In this document: one piece after another, positions 20,401 through 28,296 of the stretch
Position numbering within the stretch: the stretch's first letter is position 1
Layout: each line of letters opens with the position of its first letter
DNA from: Tritrichomonas musculus
Lineage: Eukaryota; Parabasalia; Tritrichomonadida; Tritrichomonadidae
NCBI GenBank assembly: GCA_039105265.1
Contig: JAPFFF010000066.1
Location: 124,001 to 188,000 of the forward strand
DNA length: 64,000 bases
Reading direction: 5' to 3'
Made by a program: the position numbers and the translations under genes
The notes under the pieces: generated by a model
The model's input: only the letters and a program-made list of their open reading frames with translations
Told to the model about the DNA's origin: nothing
The model's database searches: none

Positions 20401-22439
20401 AAGAAAAGATTCGTTGATTCTTTAATCAATTTTTTATAATTTTTAATATCATTGCAATTATTGAATACTAGCTTCATTAAACTTCGAACATTTGTTTCAA
20501 TTTCTATTTCATTATCTGATGCGCTCAAATTAAATAATCCATCTTTGAAACTTTCTTTATCTGGAACATCTTTGAATTCATCAGCAATGATGGAATAAAT
20601 GCTAGAATTTGAATCTGCTAAAAATGTACTTTCTTCTAGTGTTTCACTATTTGTAGGAGCAATTGGAAAATCATAGAAATGTAAAAGAGTGTTTGTTTTT
20701 TCAAGTTTTGGGATTTCAATCAAAAACGTTGGTTTAATATAAAAGTTCAATGAATGAGAGATGTGCGAGCCATTTTGAAAAACGAAATATCCATTTTGAA
20801 TCAGTAGATAGAACTGGTCCATCAACTGGAAATTATTCAGGAAAAGTTCTGGTGATATTGAAACATGAATTATATCAGCATTTTTAATTTTTTCTGGAAG
20901 TTCTTCAGTTGTAATATCAAAGTATATTTGTTCGTTTGTAATTTCTCTTTTAATAATATAACCATTATTATTATCATTACTACTATTATCATCATCATTG
21001 TTATCATTATCACCGTTATTATTATTATCATTGCTAATTTTTTGGAAAAGCTCTTTTGTTTTTTCTATGATTTTGTTAATGTGATAAGTTTTGCCAATTC
21101 CAGCTTTGTCACTGGAAATTAAAAAGGCATCATTATTAACTTTAGAAAAAGTTCTCAATTTGGCATTAAATGTTGCAAATTCTTTAATATCTTCTTCTTC
21201 AAATTTAATACTAGAAGATGTGTCATCCCTACTCTTTTCGTCTATTGCAAAAAAAGATACAGGAAGCGCTGTTATGATGATAACATTAGGATATGTTTGA
21301 ATTAATTTATTTTTCTTTGATTCATCACTATTTTGTGATTTTATATCTTGTGTTTTTCTGGCCAGTATGAATGATTTAAGAGACTCCATTTCATCCGATT
21401 TTAAGTTTTCTGGATGAACAATATAGTAAGTAGAATTTTTATTACTATTCATTAAATTATTTAATGACTGTTGAAAATTGCTATTATCGGTGCAAAATAT
21501 TATGTTTTCTCTCGGACACTTCCATCTTTTCACTGATGCTTTTTTCTCTTTTTTATCATTGGTTTGTTTTGTCAATTCGAGAATAATATGTGCCGGTAGA
21601 ATCACGTGATATGAATGTGATGGCTTTGGAACATTGGCAATCAACAAACTACACTCTTTAGAAAACTTTTGAACAAATTCTGAAAGTTTATTCATTGAAC
21701 CTTTCGTCATGTTTGAATAACCTTCAAAATTTCGTAAAACAAATTCTTTGTTAATATATCTTTCATATATATAGTTAACTAAACAACGCCCTATTTTAAT
21801 TGGATCAAGGCTTTTCATTTCTATTAGCACATCTTTTCGGAACTCTTGTAAAAAAATATAGTCAGCTTGTCCTCCTGTCATAATATTAAATAGAACTGAA
21901 AAAGTGTCTGCTTGGTTATAGAAATCTTTCCTTAAAATGCTTTTTCCAAGCGAATAATAGTCTTTGGGTCCAAAATTATAGACATTTATGGCTGGGTTAA
22001 TTTCTATATCATCGTCAATATCTGTAAATAAAAAATTAGTATCATCAGTTTTTATTTCAGAAAATTTATTTTGTTCACCATAAAAAAACGGATTATGAAC
22101 AAAACAAAGTGGAATGTTACACATACGACATTTTTTTCGAATATTTTCAATAATTATTAGAAAACCTTCAAAAACTTTTCTGTTGCTTTCAATTTGGTCA
22201 TATTGCGATAAATTGGCTAGTAAATATTTAATTTGTTGCTCAAAAGACTCGAGTTCAGGCTTAGAAAAGGTGCGTTCAATTGCATCTTTAATGGTAACCG
22301 AATAAGTTTCAGGTGTAACTGTCCATTTTGAATCAAATTCAGTAACTATTTTGCAAATATATTTAATAAATTGGTCAATTTCAATTTTTTTATCTGCTAA
22401 AATGGAGTCCATATAGAAAATACACTGACCAAATATCAT
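14388..22439 (-). CDS. Giant RNF213-like AAA+ protein
   Basis: 2683 residues. A first AAA+ module has Walker A LQGDTGCGKTSVINLL (about residue 976) and Walker B IIFLDELNTS (about 1053). A second has GMPGTSKSKAVEIY (about 1405) and VILEEVGLANYNPSRPLKIL followed by HPLCDKG (about 1483). That last block is the hallmark of RNF213/mysterin family proteins (known pattern: DE-IGLAE-S-PLK-LHPLL). RNF213 is a dynein-like AAA+ ubiquitin ligase linked in animals to lipid droplets and antimicrobial ubiquitylation. No RING is visible. A CRMC-IPLC cluster near residue 119 could bind a metal. A Lys/Asn/Asp low-complexity insert (about 1905-1975) and Asn/Asp runs (about 475-500) are typical of this genome. 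The frame closes where the 12800-14401 frame opens. Role in the parasite is unknown. Confidence 0.85.
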   Translation of the reverse strand: MIFGQCIFYMDSILADKKIEIDQFIKYICKIVTEFDSKWTVTPETYSVTIKDAIERTFSKPELESFEQQIKYLLANLSQYDQIESNRKVFEGFLIIIENIRKKCRMCNIPLCFVHNPFFYGEQNKFSEIKTDDTNFLFTDIDDDIEINPAINVYNFGPKDYYSLGKSILRKDFYNQADTFSVLFNIMTGGQADYIFLQEFRKDVLIEMKSLDPIKIGRCLVNYIYERYINKEFVLRNFEGYSNMTKGSMNKLSEFVQKFSKECSLLIANVPKPSHSYHVILPAHIILELTKQTNDKKEKKASVKRWKCPRENIIFCTDNSNFQQSLNNLMNSNKNSTYYIVHPENLKSDEMESLKSFILARKTQDIKSQNSDESKKNKLIQTYPNVIIITALPVSFFAIDEKSRDDTSSSIKFEEEDIKEFATFNAKLRTFSKVNNDAFLISSDKAGIGKTYHINKIIEKTKELFQKISNDNNNNGDNDNNDDDNSSNDNNNGYIIKREITNEQIYFDITTEELPEKIKNADIIHVSISPELFLNNFQLMDQFYLLIQNGYFVFQNGSHISHSLNFYIKPTFLIEIPKLEKTNTLLHFYDFPIAPTNSETLEESTFLADSNSSIYSIIADEFKDVPDKESFKDGLFNLSASDNEIEIETNVRSLMKLVFNNCNDIKNYKKLIKESTNLFFPGESFEDDKYIDDNRIISKVGRMIEDYSKLIIEQDNDEYTKRILFLLTIRSILYVWHFTPSNSKNLLLLVPQRIITSSAFDKENGWIIVSFLSKRDTIQNWTKDNPRINEFESDKTFDQVIKNKFKDDKSIHILTDENEKADNDLTLQARFFKTILLFLPEIKFENDSTNPLQIALILLSLFSDMDHIPSEHFSDIISLFMNPNYTNENLKKKLKQIDERFEWSEIDELLHCYFTTHSNVQIEKVNNINKLIIQMKSEISKDFIWNIIKISFSKTYFCRFVEIILKIYYQHFSILQGDTGCGKTSVINLLNDVLTLAKSDPETRSKVNWSFFMIDFHGNFTQKDYMARINKIEDGKSTLNRDNYGNEKIIIFLDELNTSPAYYYVIDQILNKESKFFSYIAAINAKDTVNDITQELSRVGIRQKINLQLSHVKLFSTLDNDIKSLTYIDEHFYAYNVKEDQESVKSSIIKTDPQEFDESDNSSKYLPDEEKIAIRSIITKILLQWENIKYTDYKNVVKIMSTLINKIFLSVRTFMKLRAVFSYRDVHRCITIFTYVFDFICKIIQKESSDKIFDEKYQKKITSISIVVSIYISLISRFSRETIALNDKIKKRFKAVKEFKESDPFSMYELILNHVQNSQSLFNECELICFDNWEQITILFAYAKCMKNINHVKNSEIYPLPSLMLHLLILSLTISASSREIKDNKNGAESAGSSSFFTCLIIGMPGTSKSKAVEIYKSYHMNKKNKKHDYFITTYLCSRTSDSNSLLAQFMNGARFIKDNSVMIGQRQVESKKAIVILEEVGLANYNPSRPLKILHPLCDKGVEITKDGSTEYCKVIPVQLSNYAIDFANMNRGFLVCAGLPTDDELSTSIAFGKMIDELKTKDDFSKILIELMCDDEERLEREQLDSYLDVTCYLLNHDLFNNKEDKINNQKKNFDNLRKFYKEVLKTLWKVTKNGNRPRFFPMRPLFKLISLFDDFRNNELDDSDERLASLSFLLNSFSLEEDIIEKSVYSSEEMINEMLKPLKLKRTFKCEINPLILYHSFSSKDSQRKALLIRTKNYEAFRYLSILNTNEMAENTMTIDNFVPFEFQDVGRDCQTKFDELFKYLRSDNNNREEQYVFISIGNDPFSDYIIDILNVINQQNQCPTAILQGFPVYLPKFTPNIKFVFIINNSDIYNDNIKNPVPYPLIDRLDHIFLDKEILIKNLGYLLNTTGYPEISKVKILLSLEPSKEDTSEEINKNENENENENKNKNKNKSKNKSKSKNKNISKNKNKDKDKDKNKDKDKDKDKDEQSTDEIPLSLKQDYLLTYRKSDFEYLKDAIMKNEEEEAIAILDNHFKDTSIKSLNDLLTKMDNIPPDSPFAAVAFTKTPFYEDFDFDGKSNFEIIYDDHNTLREKLADISHTRSILVRSDIFNLPDENTLNNALSVVDSLNYKVSTCEPNENEEYPKYIVVFHVNDNQIPKSFDSSITFPVVWIASLPEHSDEKRPLIQEICTATLLGHVPSDSQIIKRAYGKIANDIKDKFDKKQRENINPIFANGVKLSRGSYKMDDIIKVLEELNNGQGTEEGQVQFTFYDLKKIISDNLEEIKNIGNSTKIEDLQKIEELENKLNKLNLEIEFFKNVSGLVDDSVFASFYVILKYLSSIKLNKTKRENVDEFVKQAFEYVPKLGNILPITYDTFSSANPNKEINSSSPSLVFYNILKQFFIVDIYYNSLNLMKKLLNNLCEENISDVFKYINENYYSYDQNLPYDDNDDNKKILSIKNFDDFFNTRGLINDKKEAKAAFDFIQLKKDGMRPNLLVTEIRVNNIRNGMNNKEWDDLQYNQILLSDCYDNFMDLQKEIKLMPHPCLVYHHFVKVPKFSFSDYEESENKIFQNALIPWILNFFLYGTFNDCDESGKITSYLSLTNFIDCGLDFENIFESKINNSEEICHFVYDCLFSEFCKKNQPIERITEFEYSNYISDFPDLFKIKDDHNDKFIAMINHSQPDKRVYSKEIKDIDYE
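16513..16690 (-). repeat. Hexanucleotide-type low-complexity tract in the RNF213-like gene
   Basis: Plus strand reads CTTTGT/CTTTAT/TTTTGT-type hexamers for about 180 bp. The protein is alternating Lys with Asn, Glu, Ser or Asp. This is a microsatellite in frame with the gene and likely length-variable. Confidence 0.8.
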
Positions 22440-22960
22440 ACATTCAAATTTTGAATTAAAAAGTTAATTCTTTGGCCATTCAAAAATTGAGTATTTATAT
22501 AAGTTATTAATTTTATGATTTTCCTAACTTTGGCATACGTAAAAATTCTCAATAAAATTTTAATATTATAATATTAATATAATATAATATATATATAAAT
22601 CATAATTATATCATATATTTTATTTTTATAAAAAGAAATTTCGCTATATCTGTTGTTTTATTTTTTAATGATATTCATAAAGTCGAATTCAAAAAGTTTG
22701 GGACAACTTCTCAATTAAATTCTGATAAAAGTGAAAAAAATGTCTTACAACTAAATTGAATAAAAAATAAAATTAAGTAAATTTATATTTATCTTAATAA
22801 ATAATTTATTTAATAATTATAATATATAATTTATATATTATATATCCAATATTATAAAATGTAATTGTTGAAATAAAGACTTTAATTAAAATTCAATATA
22901 TATCGATTTCTTATATATTTGTATCATTTAAAAAATATAGATGCCATTTGAATGGGTATA

Positions 22961-23146
22961 CTATGTGTTATACAAATAATATTTTACTTTTTGACGAAAT
23001 CCTTCAGTAACTGAAATATTAGACTTTTTATATTTATGAAACCAATCAACTAAATCTGCATTTTTAGAAAAAACTGACATTTGATTTGGAATAAAATTCA
23101 AATATATTAGAGAGTAAATGAATATAAATAAAATTGTATTCTTCAT
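22961..23146 (-). pseudogene. 5' fragment of a papain/cathepsin-L-type cysteine protease gene
   Basis: 61 codons. MKNTILFIFIYSLIYLNFI is a signal-peptide-like hydrophobic start. DLVDWFHKYKKSNISVTEGF then RQKVKYYLYNT resembles the opening of an I29 inhibitor propeptide (Trp, Tyr/Phe, EGFR-type spacing). After the stop, the next codons (YTHSN) would continue the propeptide pattern, so the TAG probably replaced a CAG codon. Nothing of the catalytic domain follows. It lies inside the TA-flanked element, so it may be captured. By-eye family call only. Confidence 0.5.
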
Positions 23147-23387
23147 TTGGCTCCTGTAACGTCCAATTTTTTTAAAATCATCATTTAATAATTTACTTTT
23201 TCTGCATTTTTAGCTAAAAAAAGAAATTTTTTTCAATAATAATAACTATTTTTTTGTAAAACTTAATGTTTTAAAAGCATATAAAAAGATATCAAAGAAT
23301 TAATGATTAGAATAAATTATATAAAAAGTTATTGCTATTCTAAATTTTTATAAAGTGTTATAAAATTCTTATCAAAAATAATTAAAA

Positions 23388-23606
23388 TAAAGATTCGGTA
23401 AAAAGCGGGTAACGCTGGAAATAAGTGGATAACGGTGAAATGAAGCTCTTAAATTTTAAAAATTAAGTGGATTACAAAGTTCGTTTTTTTACATTCAAGA
23501 AAAAGAAAAATGGTTATATTTTTTATTTCAATTTGTAAAAATTCAATGTATCATTTCACCGTTATCCACTTATTTCCAGCGTTACCCACTTTTTACCGAT
23601 TCTTTA
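23388..23606. mobile_element. 219-bp fold-back MITE with 56-bp arms
   Basis: Left arm 23388-23443 (TAAAGATTCGGTAAAAAGCG, GGTAACGCTGGAAATAAGTG, GATAACGGTGAAATGA) is repeated inverted at 23551-23606 with two mismatches in 56 bp. A loop of about 107 bp separates the arms. High arm identity suggests recent activity. It is nested in the larger element at 22680-25023. Confidence 0.85.
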
Positions 23607-24230
23607 AATTGAGATTAAGTACTCAAATTTATTTTCTGAAGAAAATTTAATATATACTTATATCTAAAGTTTTTCCAACCGCTTTTTGCGCAGAAAAATA
23701 TAAATATAAACTATTCAAAATATAAAAAGATTTTTATTTCCATTAAAAAAAAAATGTATAATATCAGCTTTTCTGTAATAAAATAAACTGTATATTTAGT
23801 GCATGTTCAAATAATTTCAAAAATAAACTGATGTTAATGAAATATGCTGATCGATAATGAACATTATAATTATATTAAATACATTTATTTAATTTATGTA
23901 TATATTTCTGTAATTAAATATTTTTATATGAATCATATATAAAAATTAAGGAGATTTTAATACATTTTTTGCATTAAAGATTCAGTATCTTTTTCAAAAA
24001 TTTAATAAAAAGTAAATTAGGCACTATTTGTTCATTTTCTTTCAACACTAGAAGCAAATCATCAGATTACTAAAGTAAAAATATGGAGAAATTTTTCTAA
24101 AATAATATTAACTAATTTTCTTCCAAAAAGAAATTGAAGAATAAAGAATCCTAAATTCATATGATATACGACCATAAGAATATTTTTTTGGAAATAAGAA
24201 ACTTTGAAATCTTTTAGTGCACGAGAAACG

Positions 24231-24275
24231 ACTACCTTGCATGTTTGCCTCAAAAAATTGAAAGGAAATTGAATG
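24231..24275 (+). repeat. Short dispersed repeat, copy 1
   Basis: CTTGCATGTTTGCCTCAAAA then AATTGAAAGGAAATTGAA recurs almost exactly at 25749-25796. Perhaps remnants of one duplicated gene end; nothing recognised. Confidence 0.55.
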
Positions 24276-25025
24276 AAGCATTCAAATTTGAAAACTAACC
24301 GATAATTCTGAAAAACTCTACTTATATCCTTTTTGTTTTTATTTTAATTTGAATTTTGTACGATGCAAATATTTATAAAACTAATAATTATTATTATAAT
24401 AAAATATAATTAGTTTAAACAAACCAATCATTGAGTTTTACTGTTAAAATTCAGTTGTACACAATCTTCTTTTCAATTAATTTTTTTTCTTTATTTATTG
24501 AGTTATATTCACTAAAATTCCAATAAATAATGAAAAAATGTTTCCAATACGAGCCAAAACATATATTACTGAACTTTAAATTTACAGCACAATACTTAAA
24601 AATCGATGATCATCAACTATTATATAAATTCATGATCAAAAAATAGTATTTGAGCAAGTGTTTACAAAAGAAATTCTATTTTAATGTCATTGCAGACTTT
24701 ACAATGCGTTTTCTAGCGAATTTGTGCAAAGATCTATGATAATTTTCTCAAAAGATTAGGTAAATTGTATTTTTTTGAGGAATTTTTCCTTACAAAATAT
24801 GGACTAATGATAAATACAACATTAACCATATGCAAAAATATATGTTTTTATATAAAAATGATTCTTTTTTTCTTTGTTTTTTTATTATTTTCCCCTTTTT
24901 CCCTTTAGCAATTCAAATTTTTTCAATATATCTCACAAAAAAAAATCATTCATGCTGGGACAAAATTGAATACTTTTCAGTATATATTTAAAAAGTTTGT
25001 CCCAAGCTTTTTGAATTCGACTTTA

Positions 25026-26373
25026 ATATGAAATATATAAATTTTTATTTATTAATTTTGTTTTTTAAGTAATCTTATCATAAAGATGGTAATAGATCTG
25101 CTAAGTTTAAATTTTCGTGCTTTTATTGAAAAAAGATAGGTATTTCTCATAATATATATGATTTTGAAAAAATTAAAGTTTATAATAAATATAATATAAT
25201 TTTATATAATATACATATTGTTTTCATGCGTTGCACATATGTCGAGATAGCTGTTTTTTAACGGATGATTTAAATTGGATTTTTTGACATCAATATCTAG
25301 TATTTTGACTTAATGGTAGATTTATATAAATATGTAAATATTATACAATAATGTACAATAAGATTATTATATATTTATTCTTATATTTCAAAAGATATAA
25401 ATATTTTAATAATTAAAAATTTAAGTGAAGTCAGCGTCATCACCTCTAAAAAAAGTAATGATTCTATTTGGTCTTGGCTTCAAATTTTCGCTATATATTA
25501 GTTAATATAAGTAATGTATTTAACAAATTCCTCTTTTTCAACAGGGTCTTATAACTCATGGTATTTTTCGCAAAAGTGAAAAAAAAAATCATTGTTTTTT
25601 TCAGAAGTTCGAAATAAGGTCAATATTGACCTTAACCTCCAATGTCAATAAATATAGGAGAAGATAAGTTTTTACCAATTTTTTAAAAAAAGTAAACAAT
25701 GAATTGAAAGTACCATGGTACATACAATGGTTCTTTTTGATCGTTAGGTTGTATACCATGCAAGTTTGCCTCAAAAAATTGAAAAGAAATTGAAGAAATA
25801 GAACTAGGTTAAAAATACGATGCTTTTTTCAATCGTATTTATTTAGGCATCATATCCTTTTGCCAGCATATCGTTATACTTATGCAATGCTATTGTATTT
25901 TCTTGATCGGCTGCCATTTTGATATAACGAAGGGCTTCTTTTTTATCAACTTCAACTCCATCACCTTCGTCCAGCATGAGTCCATACTGGAGCATCAAAT
26001 ATGTACTTCCTTTCTCAATTTCCGACTTGATGTAATTACTATAATGAGATACTAATTACGAATGACTTACTCGGGATGGAAAAAATTTTATCTAGAGCTG
26101 CTTTTTTTGAAATTTTTGTAAAAAAGGCGTGAGTTTTCAAAATTGAAGGACTGAATCTTCATAAAAAGTGTTTAATTATATTCATAAATAAGTGTAAAAT
26201 GTTGTGACAAAGTATTTATCCAAACCCTTCAGCAAATTCTTTTTTCATATCATCTAAAAAACATTTATACCGTATAAAGATATTTCATTTGGCCATTAAT
26301 TAAATAAGGGAGTTTCCACACTCTTTGACAAAATATAAAATGAAAAATAAATATAAAATATTATTTTTATTAA
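25026..26373. other. Intergenic region before the BspA gene
   Basis: AT-rich. It holds the second copy of the short repeat (25749-25796) and a Sel1-repeat gene remnant (25842-26049). No other feature seen. Confidence 0.5.
25842..26049 (-). pseudogene. 3' fragment of a Sel1-like repeat gene
   Basis: About 65 codons ending in a TAA at 25842-25844. The translation KGSTYLMLQYGLMLDEGDGV then EVDKKEALRYIKMAADQENT follows the Sel1 consensus (A-x-x-x-L-G-x-x-Y-x-x-G-x-G-V-x-x-D-x-x-K-A-x-x-Y-x-K-x-A-A). Sel1 repeat proteins are abundant in trichomonads, often fused to kinase or BTB domains. No start or upstream part remains. A truncated pseudogene. Confidence 0.7.
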
Positions 26374-27675
26374 TTAATATGCTGTGATTTTTGCTGTTGT
26401 TGGTAATGAAAGCTTTTTTGGATCAATAAATGATGGAATTGATATTTGCGTTAATGATGAACATTTACAGAAAACATCATTTCCAATTGAAGTTACTGAT
26501 GATAGAATTGATATTTTGGTTAATGATGAACATTTACAGAAAACATCATTTCCAATTGAAGTTACTGATGATGGAATTGATATTTGCGTTAATGATGAAC
26601 ATCCAAAGAAAGCAGAACTTCCAATTGAGGTTACTGATGATGGAATTGATATTTGCGTTAATGATGAACATTCTCTGAAAGCAGAACTTCCAATTGAAGT
26701 TACAGATGATGGAATTGATATTTGTGTTAATGATGAACATTTATAGAAAACATCATTTCCAATTGAAGTTACTGATGATGGAATTGATATTTTGGCTAAT
26801 GATGAACATTTATAGAAAACATCATTTCCAATTGAAGTTACTGATGATGGAATTGATATTTGTGTTAATGATGAACATTCTCTGAAAGCAGAATTTCCAA
26901 TTGAAGTTACAGATGATGGAATTGATATTTGTGTTAATGATGAACATTCTCTGAAAGCAGAATTTCCAATTGAAGTTACAGATGATGGAATTGATATTTG
27001 CGTTAATGATGAACATTCTCTGAAAGCAGAATTTCCAATTGAAGTTACAGATGATGGAATTGATATTTGTGTTAATGATAAACATCCATCGAAAGCAGAA
27101 TTTCCAATTGAAGTTACAGATGATGGAATTGATATTTGCGTTAATGATGAACATTGACAAAAAGCAAAATTTCCAATTGAAGTTACTGATGATGGAATTG
27201 ATATTTGCGTTAATGATGAACATTCTCTGAAAGCATAATTTCCAATTGAAGTTATAGATGATGGAATTGATATTTGCGTTAATGATGAACATTGACAAAA
27301 AGCAAAATTTCCAATTGAAGTTACAGATGATGGAATTGATATTTGTGTTAATGATGAACATCCATCGAAAGCAAAATTTCCAATTGAAGTTACTGATGAT
27401 GGAATTGATATTTGCGTTAATGATGAACATTCTCTGAAAGCATCATTTCCAATTGAAGTTACAGATGATGGAATTGATATTTGCGTTAATGATGAACATT
27501 GACAAAAAGCAAAATTTCCAATTGAAGTTACTGATGATGGAATTGATATTTGCGTTAATGATGAACATTCTCTGAAAGCATAATTTCCAATTGAAGTTAT
27601 AGATGATGGAATTGATATTTGCGTTAATGATGAACATTGACAAAAAGCAAAATTTCCAATTGAAGTTACAGATGA
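26374..27675 (-). pseudogene. BspA-type leucine-rich repeat gene, 3' half (split by the Maverick)
   Basis: About 19 near-identical 23-residue repeats with core SIPSSVTSIGN-AF--CSSLTQI, the TpLRR/BspA type. Such proteins in trichomonads are often surface-associated and were first described as bacterial adhesins. The tract ends with SIPSFIDPKKLSLPTTAKIT and a stop at 26374. The 69-bp unit leaves all three antisense frames open too, giving long false ORFs. At 27675 the repeat is cut exactly at the Maverick end. The other half resumes in register at 47254. An ATG inside the Maverick repeat (27742-27744) is in frame, so a chimeric 456-residue ORF exists, but it lacks the native start and is probably not functional. 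About 33 repeats were present before insertion. Confidence 0.9.
27671..27675. repeat. Target site duplication (left), GATGA
   Basis: GATGA immediately outside the left terminal repeat, identical to 47254-47258. Removing the element and one copy restores the LRR unit ACAGATGATGG. Five- to six-bp duplications are known for Mavericks/Polintons. Confidence 0.9.
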
Positions 27676-27928
27676 CATCAATAGTATTTGGAGTGATGTC
27701 TGGCTTACAGCCAAACATCCCTCCAAACCCCGTAGCCCATTCATTTTTTCGTCACAGTTGTAAAATTCGCGTTTTTGGATAACTTCCCAGATACTCTACT
27801 GCCCGCACTATGCTTTCGTTAAAAACACCTGTTTTTTATTAACAACGAACTTTTCACTCAGGACATTTACGTTTCATTCAATTTCACGACAACATCATTT
27901 TTTGTCACTTCAATGTCGCCGTCTATTT
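27676..27928 (+). repeat. Left terminal inverted repeat of the Maverick (253 bp)
   Basis: Matches the reverse complement of 47001-47253 with one difference (G at 27735 against the complement of G at 47194). Homology stops abruptly after GTCTATTT. Reading outward it encodes a short in-frame peptide (MNGLRGLEGCLAVSQTSLQI) that runs into flanking DNA. Confidence 0.95.
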
Positions 27929-27969
27929 CTGACGGGACCATTTCGGGAAAAATGAAAGGCCAAAAACAA

Positions 27970-28266
27970 TTACTCATACAAGTGGCTTACAGCTTTTTTC
28001 AGTAAGCTTCTTACTCTCATGTCTCTGTCATACTTCTTTTGTATCTTCTCTATGTACCGTTCATCCTTTCGGTTATCAGCATTATTGAGAACTCTACGAT
28101 AATACTTTAATCTCCAGTTAATTCTCGCTAATGTATCTGTAGCAAAAGTTTTTTTCTGGTATGGCTTTCTTGTTGCTAAATGGTTTTCGGTCATGCTCCT
28201 TGCAGTCGCAAATCCTTCGGTCATGCTCTTTGCAGTCGCAAATCCTTCGGTCATGCTCTTTTCCAT
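27970..28266 (-). CDS. Small basic Maverick protein with an N-terminal tandem repeat
   Basis: 98 residues. The first 27 are made by a 30-bp tandem repeat (SMTEGFATA-type units), the rest is Lys/Arg-rich and helical (RINWRLKYYRRVLNN, ERYIEKIQKKYDRDMRVRSL). A T-tract and AAAAG box lie just before the ATG at 28266, matching the promoter pattern of the element. In-frame ATGs within the repeats (for example at about 28194) could also serve as start. Divergent from the integrase. A basic DNA-binding or core role is possible from charge alone. No homologue recognised. Confidence 0.55.
   Translation of the reverse strand: MEKSMTEGFATAKSMTEGFATARSMTENHLATRKPYQKKTFATDTLARINWRLKYYRRVLNNADNRKDERYIEKIQKKYDRDMRVRSLLKKAVSHLYE
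28188..28260. repeat. 30-bp tandem repeat at the left end of the Maverick
   Basis: CGGTCATGCTCYTTGCAGTC plus GCAAATCCTT repeated 2.4 times. A diverged single copy (CGGTCGCAAGCCCTTCGGTC, then ATGCTCTGC) interrupts another gene of the element at 34962-34990. Confidence 0.85.
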
Positions 28267-28296
28267 GCGGAAAAAAGTTTCTTTTACGATGCTGAA

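Larger units (their letters stand above)
22680..25023. mobile_element. 2.3-kb non-autonomous element with 27-bp inverted repeats and TA duplication
   Basis: Left end AAGTCGAATTC then AAAAAGTTTGGGACAA; the right end is its reverse complement (24997-25023), with one difference in 27 bp. TA flanks both ends (22678-22679, 25024-25025). These are the marks of a Tc1/mariner-type insertion. The interior has no transposase. It holds a nested MITE (23388-23606) and a fragment resembling a cathepsin-type protease gene (22961-23146). It therefore appears to be a long non-autonomous derivative, possibly one that captured host DNA. Confidence 0.7.

Noticed and set aside
26384-27444. Long plus-strand frames (repeats like DDGIDICVNDEH) and third-frame minus frames (MFIINANINSII) across the LRR arrays; likewise 47185-48117
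   Set aside because: A 69-bp repeat divisible by three keeps several frames open by chance. Only the SIPSSVTSIG frame matches a known family.
28188-28260. CRISPR-like tandem repeat
   Set aside because: Units are contiguous without spacers and in coding sequence of a eukaryotic element; simple tandem duplication explains them.
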